DNA of 5,384 nucleotides, from the NCBI GenBank assembly GCA_964489645.1, contig CAZAZT010000195.1:1-5384 (forward strand), read 5' to 3'. This DNA comes from JBEEPE01 sp964489645. Lineage in GTDB: Bacteria > Verrucomicrobiota > Verrucomicrobiia > Chthoniobacterales > Chthoniobacteraceae. Shown here in pieces: positions 1 through 5,384 of the stretch. A model generated the notes under the pieces. That model was not told the DNA's origin. It saw only the letters and a program-made list of their open reading frames with translations, and did no database searches. Both the position numbers and the translations under genes were made by a program. How positions within the stretch are numbered: the first letter of the stretch is position 1; each line of letters opens with the position of its first letter.

Positions 1-3000
1 CGGGCGGGATTCTTTCCGGTGTCGGTAACGGGTCGTTCGGGAATGCGGGCAACGTGATCCGGTTGAGTGCGAACAGCGGGGCGCAGGGGGTTCGTTTTGC
101 GGGGGGGACGAGCTACACGCTTACGGGGCGCACGATCAACCTGAACAACCCAGTGGCTGCCACCCCTGTTGGTATTGATGTGACGGCAGGGACGGTGGCG
201 ACATTGGATGCGCCGTTCATTTACAGCGCGGCGGCGAATGCCCTGCAGAAGAACGATATCGGTATCCTGGTGCTGGGTGCGGACAGTTCTGGGTGGGCGG
301 GCCCAGTGACGGTGGCTGCAGGGGCGATCCGGATGGCGAACGGGAACGCGTTGGGTTCGGGGATGATCTCGATCTCTCCTGCGTCGGCGACGCGTGGGAT
401 CGCGTTGCAGTTGGCCGGCGGGATCAGTGTCACGAACACGATCTCGTTGCAGGGGAACAACAATCTGTTGTTCGGGGGGATCCAAGGGGGAGGTCAGTTG
501 CAGGGGGTTTCGGGGACGAACTCGGTGCAAGGGTCTCTTTTGATGCCATTTGACGCGATGATTGGAGCGGAGGCTGGGGCGGTGTTGAATCTTCTGGGCG
601 GGATCAACAACGCGACCACGACGGCGCGCTCTTTGATGTTCGGCGGCGCGGGAGAGATCAATCTCGCCAGCAACATGATCTCTGCGACTTCCGTCACCGC
701 GAACCAGTACGCAGGATTCCTGAAAGTCGGTTCGGGCACGCTCAACGTGACGACCGCCAACACGGTCGTACCGAGTGCAGCGACGGCCTTGCAGGTGAGG
801 GAGGGTGCGTTGGTGTTGAAAGGGGCTGGGACGATCGCGCTGGGGGCGACCATGGCGATGAACACCTATTCGGGTGGGACGTTGCGGTTAGATAACTCTG
901 GGGTGAGCACATCCAATCGGTTGGGAGTCAATCGCCCGTTGACGATGAATGGGGGGGCGTTCGAGTTGATCGGGAATGGGGGTGCGGATGTGGCGGAATC
1001 CTTGGGTTTGGCATCGTTCGGTTCGGGGCACTCGGTGGTGACGGTGGCGGCGGGTCAGCGCGCTGATCTTTCCTTGGGTTCGCTGACCGCGAATGCGGGT
1101 TCGACGGTTTTGTTCCGCGGGACGCAGTTGGGTTTGGCGCCGGGGGCTGGGGTTGCATCGGTGATCCCGTCGTTGGCGCCTTTGTTCACTGGGCAGAACG
1201 GCGCGTTGGGAGCGGCGAACAAGGGTATCCTGCCATGGGCGATGGTCGATGGGACGGAGAGCGGGTTGGGGGTCGGCTTCGCGACGAGTTCGGCGACCAA
1301 CGGGACCGTGGGGAACCCTTCGAGTTGGACCACGGGTTCCACCACGGTCACGGTTTCCAGCACCGTGGGGATGGTGCCGGGAATGTTGGTGACGGGCAAT
1401 GGCATCCCTGCGAACGCAACGGTGGTATCGGTCACGAGCGGGACTCAGTTCGTGATGAGTGCGAACCCAAGTAGCAATCAGACCAATCAGAATCTCACGT
1501 GGTACTCGACAGTGCCGACGGTGTTGCGGGGGTTGGGTGCGGGGGAAACGGTCCCTTCGGTACGAGCGGAGGCTATTGCCAACGTGGTCTCGAACGCGGT
1601 GGAGGTGGTGCCGGGTTCTACGACCATCAACTCGTTGACGTTCTTGACGGGAGGTGGCGCGAGTTTGGCCAAGTCGGTGTTCGTGACGGTGGACAGTGCT
1701 GGGATGATTTTCGCTCAGGGTTCGTCGGGATTGACCGGGCAGGGCTATGTGAGTGGCACCAACCGTGAGTGGAGGGTGTTCACGCCTGCGACGTCCTCGG
1801 CGAGTGTGACCCCGATGGTGGGGCTGACGGGATCGGGTGGGTTCACGAAGGCGGGTAAGGGCACCTTGCGATTGGATGGAGTGAGCCTGTACACGGGAGG
1901 AACGACGCTGAATGAAGGGGTGATGAGATTCGCTGCAGGAGCGAACACGTTGGCACCGCTTCAGGGCATGACGGTGAACGCGGGCGCGACCTTGGACCTC
2001 AACGGGAACAGTCAGTGGATCAGCGGTTTGGCTTCGACAGGAGCGGCGGCGGCATCGGGCGTTTGGGGAGGGACGATCGTATCGGACGCCCCTGCGACAT
2101 TGGCGATTGTCCCGAACAATTCCTTCGGCGGGTCATTGAACGGTACTGGGCTTTCAGTGGTGAAGGGTGGCACGAACGCGTTGAACCTTTTTGGTGCGAA
2201 CGGGTTCGGCGGATCGCTGCGTTTGTTCGGGGGCCAGACGACGGTGGCGGACAACGGGGTGTTGAGCGGGGTGGCATCCATCGAGGTGAACTACTCGACG
2301 TTGTTGTTGGACAACCAAAGCAGCACGGTGGGGATGGCGGACCGGTTGCGGGATGCCGCGCCAATCGCGTTGCGCGGTGGGACATTGTACATGGCAGGTC
2401 GCGACAACATGCAACTCAGTGAGCGGGTGGGAGCGGTGACGTTGGATGCTGGATACTCCAATCTTCGGGTGGATCGGAATGGAGGGATTGCTGGCACTGA
2501 ACTGCTGCTCGGGTCGTTGACGAGATTGGCAGGTACGGGGTCGATGTTGTTGCTGAACTCCACCGTCACGCTGGGTCTGATCGGTTCGAATCCGCGTATC
2601 TTGGTGGATTCGGCTCCGGCGTTGACGTCCAACATCCTAGGTGGGTGGGCCAGCGTTTCGGGTGTTGAGTTGGCGAGTTACGTCCCAGGGATCGGGTTCG
2701 GAGCGTTGAACACAGCGGGTTTTGCGGGGTACGACGGTGTGGCATTCCCTGGGACCAGTTCACCGAGCGCTAACCTGCGCTTGGCGGCGGCAACGTTCAC
2801 CGTGCCGGATGTCGGTGGGGTAGGTACGTCTGGCGTTTATGGGGCGAACGCGATCGCCAACCCTGTCAACGCGAACGGGCAGAACATCGCATTCGCTGAT
2901 GCGTTGGACACCTTGAACCTGACCTCGGGTGGATATGTGAGATCCGGCAACGTCACGAGTAGCATCGGCGCAAGCGTCGGATCAGGACGATTGACGGCGG

Positions 3001-5384
3001 GCGGATCGAGTCCATCGGGTGTGGTGGACCTGTATCTTCACAACAACCAGAACACTTTGACGGTGAACTCTTTGGTAGTGAATAACGGGTCGTCGCCGAT
3101 CCGTTTGGTCCTCGGTTCGTTGGGTGGAGGCACGACGGTGCTGACGGGTGCCAACACGTTCACCGGTGGGTTGATCGTGAATGGCGGAACGGCACAACTC
3201 AACCTGGCGGGTGCGGACGGAGGGGCGACGGTGGCGGTGCCGCTGGCGTCCTCCGCGGCCAACAAGACGTTGGTGCTGAATGGTGCGGTGGTGCAGTGGT
3301 TGGCCAATGATCAAGTGGCCTTCGGCGCTGTGCCAGTCGTGAATGGGGGAGGCAACGTGAACTTGAACAATTTCAACCAAACGTTCGCAGGCCTTGAGAT
3401 CAATGCGAACGGTGGGGCGGTCCCGATCGTGCAGACGGGCACGGGAACGCTTACGTTGACGGGTAATATCTCGGTACTGAACAGTGCGGCGAACAACACC
3501 GCTCCGAGCATCACGGGTAAACTTGATCTGGGTGGCGCGACACGGACGTTTGACATTGGCGAGGTGATGATCAACGGGTCGTCCGTGTTGGGTTCGGCGA
3601 ATGGGGTGAACTCGGCAGGTGTGGCGGCTTTCTCGGTTCCGGCGACGATCAGCAGCGCGTCATCGAGTGGGACGACGGGGTTGACGAAAACGGGGGCAGG
3701 GATCCTTGCGTTGAGCGGGGCCAACACCTTTGGTGGCGGGGTGACTGTTTCCTCGGGGGGATTGATGATCGGCGCGAACAGCACGCCCTCCGCGGTAGGT
3801 TCCACGGTGACGTCGGGACCGTTGGGGACAGGTGCGTCGAGTTTGGCGTCCGGCGCTTTCCTCACGGCGACAGCAGCTTACACGATCGCGAATCCGATGA
3901 CACTCCCGTCGACGACGAGGTACCTCGGTGCCGCCGATCTCACGCTGAATGGGCCGCTCACCTTGGCGGGGAGTGTGACGACGTTCGACGTGGCGATGTT
4001 GAGTGGACGGTTGTTGATCGGGACTTCGCAGACAGGTGCGTCCACGGGATTTGTGAAGACGGGCAACGGGGTCCTGCAGTTGGTCGGGACTTCCACGATG
4101 GGCGGGATGTCCACGACGAACGGCTCTCCCAACGTCACGGTGACGAGCACTGCGGGCCTGTTGCCGGGGATGGCTTTGACGGGGCCAGGCATCCCAGGGG
4201 GCGCGGTCGTCTTGTCCGTGACGAATGGCACGCAGTTCGTGATGTCGGGCAATGCGAATGCGACGGTGAGCGCGCAGACCTTGAGTTATTACACGAACAG
4301 TTTCGGTGGGGGGATCTCGGTTCTGGACGGGGGGCTAGCGGTGCCGTTTGGCACTTCGCCTACGACGCATTTCACGGCGGGATTGGGGCAGTCGGCTTCC
4401 GGGGTCCTGTGGGGTGGGTTGGGGACTGGACCGGTGACCATCTCATCGAATGCACGGTTACACACTGCGGGGAATGCGACGTTGATGAATGCCTTCACGT
4501 TTGGATCCTTGGTGGGTTTGAGCAATGCGTCGGGAACGGGGACGATCACATTGCAGGCTCCTGCGACGCTGGCTTCAGGGGTCACGACGATCAGCACGGA
4601 GGTCAACACGGGACTGGATCTACGTGCCCCTGTGTCCAATGCGTCACAGGTCACGGGAATCGTGAAGACGGGTCAGGGGAGTTTAGGGATCAACATCACG
4701 GGTCTGGAGTCGGTGCCGTTGACCGTGGTGAATGGTGGAGCGCTGACCTTGTATGTGGAGGGGGACGGGAACCCTGGCAATCGAGCGCTGAGCACCTTGA
4801 GTTTCGCTTCCACTTTGCCGGTGTTGACGTTGAGCACGGCTGGGCAGCAGAGGCATTACAACCAGGCGGCAAACCAAGTGCTGGTGCCTTCCTCTTTCGT
4901 GTCGTCGGGTCTGGCGAATGGGATGACGTTGACGGCGAACAACGGGTTGGGTTTGCGGTTGGCGAATGATGTGGCCTTCAACACGGTTTCCACGAATCAG
5001 GGGCCGACGTTCAATATTGTGGGAGCGACCGCATCGAATGCGACCATCCCGTTGACGCTGACGGGCACGATGAGTGGGGGACCGACGGGTCCGTCGGTGG
5101 TGGTGCTGACGAAGTCTGGCACGGGGTCGTTGGTATTGACGGGAACGAACTCATTCGGGGGTGCTGGGTCGATCGTGGACATCACGAGTGGCGTTTTGCA
5201 GGTGGCTTCGGATGCGGCTTTGGGAGATGCGGCCAACGTGATCCGGATCTCGACCAACAATGTGGCGTATGGGCTGCGCGCGTCGGGCACGTTCAGCACG
5301 GGGCGGACGTTATCAACGAACGCTGCCGTATCGGGATTGATGGTCACGGAGGGAGCGACGCTGACGTTGACTGCGCCGTTGGTG
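1..5384 (+). CDS. Giant autotransporter-associated beta-strand repeat (PATR) protein, internal fragment
   Basis: One frame, with its first full codon at base 3, runs through the whole window without a stop (1794 residues), so both ends of the gene lie outside. Residue n begins at base 3n. The translation is dominated by Gly, Thr, Ala, Val, Leu, Asn and Ser, has no Cys and about 14 Lys, and is built of PATR-type units (KTGxGxLxLxGxNTFxGGxxVxxGxL) separated by other beta-strand modules. Eight of the 14 Lys sit at the conserved K of a PATR unit. PATR units are known from passenger domains of autotransporters and from huge exported proteins of Planctomycetota and Verrucomicrobiota, where they are expected to fold as a beta-solenoid. 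I infer an extracellular or envelope-bound structural or adhesive protein. No enzyme motif, membrane segment, signal peptide, barrel or sorting tail is visible here. No start can be chosen: internal ATG codons are common and none has convincing upstream context. The family assignment is firm, the biological role is not. Confidence 0.95.
6..41 (+). repeat. Tail of a PATR unit, cut by the window edge
   Basis: Residues 2-13 (GILSGVGNGSFG) match the closing strand of a PATR unit, where a G-x-L strand is followed by a short turn ending in (A/S)-(L/F)-G. The same position in the last unit of the window reads GVLQVASDAALG. The KTG half of this unit must lie upstream of base 1. Confidence 0.6.
42..218 (+). 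repeat. Spacer module with NVIR and TGRT motifs, copy 1
   Basis: Residues 14-72 form a run of predicted beta strands containing NVIR, GVRF, TGRTI and a closing strand ending in DAPF. The same order (NVIR, GLRA, TGRTL, TAPL) returns at bases 5226-5384. By hand, residues 14-34 against 1742-1762 give 11 identities in 21. In the PATR family this kind of module usually follows the alanine-leucine-glycine end of a repeat and leads into the next KTG unit, which is how it sits here. Confidence 0.75.
243..356 (+). repeat. PATR unit 1, degenerate
   Basis: Residues 81-118 keep the spacing of a PATR unit: K83, then the strand GILVLGAD, a W-A-G turn in place of the usual F-T-G-G, then PVTVAAGAIRM and a NALG end. 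The usual K-T-G is replaced by K-N-D and the aromatic in the turn is a Trp (W98). Confidence 0.75.
357..713 (+). other. Beta-strand spacer between PATR units 1 and 2
   Basis: Residues 119-237 contain no canonical PATR unit. They hold short alternating hydrophobic and polar strands split by Gly and Asn turns (for example NNNLLFGGI at 152-160), then a segment at 209-226 of the type L-x-F-G-G-A-G-E-I-N, which in this family commonly comes just before a K-x-G-x-G-x-L strand. No separate domain is recognised. Confidence 0.5.
714..830 (+). repeat. PATR unit 2, degenerate
   Basis: Residues 238-276 start with GFLKVGSGTLNV, a good match to the first strand of a PATR unit with K241 in the conserved place. 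The N-T turn follows (TTANTV), but the F-x-G-G is lost. The second strand is replaced by a longer stretch ending in REGALVLKGAG. This supports family membership but not a complete repeat. Confidence 0.65.
858..1799 (+). repeat. Long spacer module with DNSG and ILPWA motifs, copy A
   Basis: Residues 286-599 begin with a shortened PATR half (NTYSGGTLRLDNSG), then NRLG, LTMNGGAFELIG, an E-S-L-G strand, and GSLTANAGSTVLFRG. ILPWAMVDG at 409-417 and GFAT at 425-428 come next, then INSLTF at 542-547 and the closing REWRVFTP at 588-595. From memory this order of motifs (LDNSG, NRL, GG strand, E-x-x-G, sLt-x-x-aGst, W-A-x-V-x-G, GFAT, INSL, RVFTP-type end) is a recurrent block in giant PATR proteins of Planctomycetota and Verrucomicrobiota. 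A diverged second copy lies at 2286-3101. In this copy the block is interrupted after GFAT by the PGM/GIP domain. Confidence 0.7.
1329..1505 (+). repeat. Inserted PGM/GIP domain, copy 1
   Basis: Residues 443-501 read as a compact unit: TVTVSST, VPGM, VTGNGIP, VVSVTSGTQFVMS and a closing L-x-W-Y. It aligns without gaps to residues 1372-1430, with 30 identities in 53 positions (449-501 against 1378-1430) by hand count. Domains with the pattern TVTV-x-(S/T)-T-x-G-(L/M)-x-x-G-M-x-V-x-G-x-G-I-P are known as stray modules in large surface and phage proteins. No function is assigned. Here it sits between GFATSS and VLRGLG, which are usually close together in this module type, so it looks like an insertion into a loop. 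Confidence 0.8.
1842..1931 (+). repeat. PATR unit 3, canonical
   Basis: Residues 614-643 give F-T-K616-A-G-K-G-T-L-R-L-D-G, then VSLYTGGTTLNEGVMRF. Every element of the PATR consensus is present: the K-x-G-x-G-x-L strand, the aromatic-T-G-G turn, the T-T-(V/L)-N strand and the G-x-(L/M) strand. It is followed by GATLDLNGNSQWISGLAS, a strand pair that often follows such units. Confidence 0.9.
2151..2270 (+). repeat. PATR unit 4, variant
   Basis: Residues 717-756 start LSVVKGGTNALNLFGANGF (K721), with G-G-S-L-R-L as the second strand, then GGQTTVADNGVLSG. The spacing matches a PATR unit, although the residues after K are G-G rather than T-G. The VLSG end leads directly into the second copy of the long spacer module. 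Confidence 0.85.
2286..3101 (+). repeat. Long spacer module, copy B (no insert)
   Basis: Residues 762-1033 follow the same plan as copy A. VNYSTLLLDNQSS and ADRLRD match the DNSG/NRLG start. Then come IALRGGTLYMAGR, an E-R-V-G-A-V-T-L strand, GSLTRLAGTGSML and ILGGWASVSG (878-887), matching ILPWAMVDG. After these follow ELASY, NLRLAAATF, LNLTSGGYVRSG and SGRLTAGG, then the closing DLYLHNNQNTLTVNSLVVNNG. Similarity to copy A is at the level of motif order and scattered identities, so the duplication is old. Unlike copy A there is no PGM/GIP domain. The region between ELASY and NLRL fills the same place with residues such as GALNTAGFAGYDG. Confidence 0.7.
3102..3203 (+). repeat. PATR unit 5, second half canonical
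   Basis: Residues 1034-1067 include LVLGSLGGGTTVLTGANTF followed by TGGLIVNGGTAQLN. The N-T-F-T-G-G turn and the I-V-N-G-G-T strand are textbook. The first strand lacks the usual Lys. It continues directly from the NNG end of the long spacer module. Confidence 0.88.
3345..3566 (+). other. Spacer module with FNQTF and TGTGTLTLTGNI motifs (PATR unit 6, degenerate)
   Basis: Residues 1115-1188 show NVNLNNFNQTFAGLEINANG, then QTGTGTLTLTGNISV, and ITGKLDLGGATRTFDIGE after it. The TGTGTLTLTGN strand is PATR-like but has no following F-x-G-G turn. Instead it is followed by a GKLDLGG-x-x-RTF strand. From memory, this trio (FxQTF, TGTGTLTLGGN, GxLxLGxxxRTF) is a common block in long PATR proteins and usually leads, as here, into GLTKTGAG. 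Confidence 0.65.
3681..3773 (+). repeat. PATR unit 7, canonical
   Basis: Residues 1227-1257 read LTKTGAGILALSGANTFGGG followed by VTVSSGGLMIG. K1229, the T-G-A-G turn, the N-T-F-G-G turn and the V-T-V-S-S-G-x-L strand all match the consensus. It is the best single example in the window for assigning the family. A PLGTG end follows at residues 1273-1277. Confidence 0.93.
4050..4337 (+). repeat. PATR unit 8, split by an inserted domain
   Basis: The first half, residues 1350-1363, is FVKTGNGVLQLVGT (K1352). The second half, residues 1432-1445, is NSFGGGISVLDGGL. Joining T1363 directly to N1432 gives an uninterrupted PATR unit, LQLVGT-NSFGGGISV, very close to LVLTGTNSFGG at 1710-1720. The 68 residues between (1364-1431, bases 4092-4295) are therefore extra and consist mainly of the second PGM/GIP domain. 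The reading frame is kept across both junctions. Confidence 0.88.
4116..4292 (+). repeat. Inserted PGM/GIP domain, copy 2
   Basis: Residues 1372-1430 contain NVTVTSTAGLLPGM, GPGIPGG, VLSVTNGTQFVMS and a closing LSYY. They match copy 1 without gaps at a constant offset of 929 residues. GTQFVMS is identical in both, and the 12 bases encoding QFVM are identical as well. Elsewhere synonymous codons differ often (for example IPA against IPG, and ACT against ACG for the Thr before Gln), so the two copies are not a recent duplication. It lies exactly inside a PATR hairpin. Confidence 0.82.
4338..4655 (+). other. Beta-strand spacer between PATR units 8 and 9
   Basis: Residues 1446-1551 hold alternating strands with Gly and Asn turns: LWGGLGTGPVTISSNARL, then a strand around AFTFGSLVGL, TGTITLQAP, and LDLRAPVS leading into the next unit. 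The L-G-T-G-P-V-T-I segment resembles the (A/P)LGTG end and following strand seen after other PATR units. No separate domain is recognised. Confidence 0.5.
4659..4751 (+). repeat. PATR unit 9, degenerate turn
   Basis: Residues 1553-1583 start IVKTGQGSLGINITG (K1555), then SVPLTVVNGGALTLY. The first strand and the L-T-V-V-N-G-G-A-L strand match well. The usual N-T-F-x-G-G turn is replaced by LESVP, so the hairpin is shorter than in the canonical units. Confidence 0.8.
4752..5102 (+). other. Beta-strand spacer between PATR units 9 and 10
   Basis: Residues 1584-1700 include RALSTLSF, LPVLTLSTAG, GMTLTANNGLGLRL and TIPLTLTGTMSGG, which leads into the next KSG unit. The segment QQRHYNQAANQ (1614-1624) is the most polar stretch of the window and has two aromatic or His residues together. 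I see no known motif in it. Confidence 0.45.
5103..5225 (+). repeat. PATR unit 10, canonical
   Basis: Residues 1701-1741 read VLTKSGTGSLVLTGTNSFGG, then SIVDITSGVLQVASDAALG. K1704, the N-S-F-G-G turn, the SGVLQV strand and the DAALG end all fit. A two-residue expansion (A-G) follows the turn. This unit is the complete version of what is cut off at the left edge of the window. Confidence 0.92.
5226..5384 (+). repeat. Spacer module with NVIR and TGRT motifs, copy 2, cut by the window edge
   Basis: Residues 1742-1794 repeat the order seen at the left edge: NVIR, GLRA, STGRTL, then TLTLTAPL. The 13 bases from the codon before Asn through the Arg codon are identical at 50-62 and 5234-5246. The module is about five residues shorter than copy 1. 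The next PATR unit should begin shortly past base 5384. Confidence 0.75.

Noticed and set aside
928..1158. Pro- and Ser-rich open frame on the - strand
   Set aside because: It is low-complexity and lies antisense to the first long spacer module. It is explained by the G-rich sense strand.
1200..1240. Internal gene start at an ATG after ILPW
   Set aside because: The frame is open and PATR-like well upstream of it, and no ribosome binding site stands out, so it is an ordinary internal Met codon.
3311..3865. Long open frame of 184 codons on the - strand, and many similar - strand frames
   Set aside because: It lies wholly opposite the PATR gene. The sense gene rarely has the base triplets that would read as stops on the other strand because of its G-ending codons and repetitive content. 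The translation is Pro- and Ala-rich with no recognisable domain.
4092..4295. Insertion sequence or other DNA transposon as the cause of the split repeat
   Set aside because: The block keeps frame, has no transposase, no clear terminal inverted repeats and no convincing target duplication. A protein-domain insertion fits better.
4409..4969. Open frame of 186 codons on the + strand in another frame
   Set aside because: It overlaps the PATR frame completely and is rich in Cys, His, Trp and Asp in an unstructured way typical of a shifted reading of this gene. No domain or start signal is seen.
1..5384. CRISPR array or non-coding tandem repeats
   Set aside because: The repeats are protein-level, in frame, variable in length and diverged in DNA. 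There are no identical direct repeats with regular spacers.

Overview
The window is a slice from the inside of one very large gene. On the + strand, the frame whose first complete codon is at base 3 stays open to base 5384. That is 1794 codons with no stop, no recognisable start region and no end. There is no intergenic DNA, RNA gene, promoter, terminator or mobile element. Every other open frame on either strand is a shadow of this one.

The protein is a repetitive secreted or surface protein of the autotransporter-associated beta-strand repeat type (PATR; TIGR02601/Pfam PF12951, named from memory). It is rich in Gly, Thr, Ala, Val, Leu, Asn and Ser. Hand translation shows no cysteine and only about 14 lysines. 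About ten units resemble the PATR pattern K-T-G-x-G-x-L-x-L-x-G-x-N-(T/S)-(F/Y)-x-G-G-x-x-V-x-x-G-x-L. They are clearest at bases 1842-1931, 3102-3203, 3681-3773, 4050-4337 and 5103-5225. Between them lie other recurring beta-strand modules. The overall picture is a long beta-solenoid stalk or passenger, probably an adhesin or cell-envelope protein. The substrate or partner cannot be told from the sequence.

Layout. Bases 1-218 hold the tail of one PATR unit and a strand module that recurs at the end of the window. Bases 243-830 hold two degenerate PATR units with strands between them. Bases 858-1799 hold a long module containing DNSG and ILPWA motifs, with an inserted PGM/GIP domain. Bases 1842-2270 hold two PATR units. 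Bases 2286-3101 hold a second, diverged copy of the long module. Bases 3102-3773 hold three PATR units and a spacer. Bases 4050-4337 hold a PATR unit split in two by a second copy of the PGM/GIP domain. Bases 4338-5384 hold further strands, two PATR units and the second copy of the opening module.

Organism. GC is roughly 60% in sampled lines. The codons strongly favour a G at the third position (TTG, GCG, ACG, GGG, GTG, TCG). Very long PATR proteins with these particular spacers are, from memory, typical of Planctomycetota and Verrucomicrobiota, so a PVC bacterium is the best guess. This is inference, because there is no marker gene. The two ends that would show how the protein is exported and anchored (signal peptide, autotransporter barrel or PEP-CTERM-like tail) lie outside the window.
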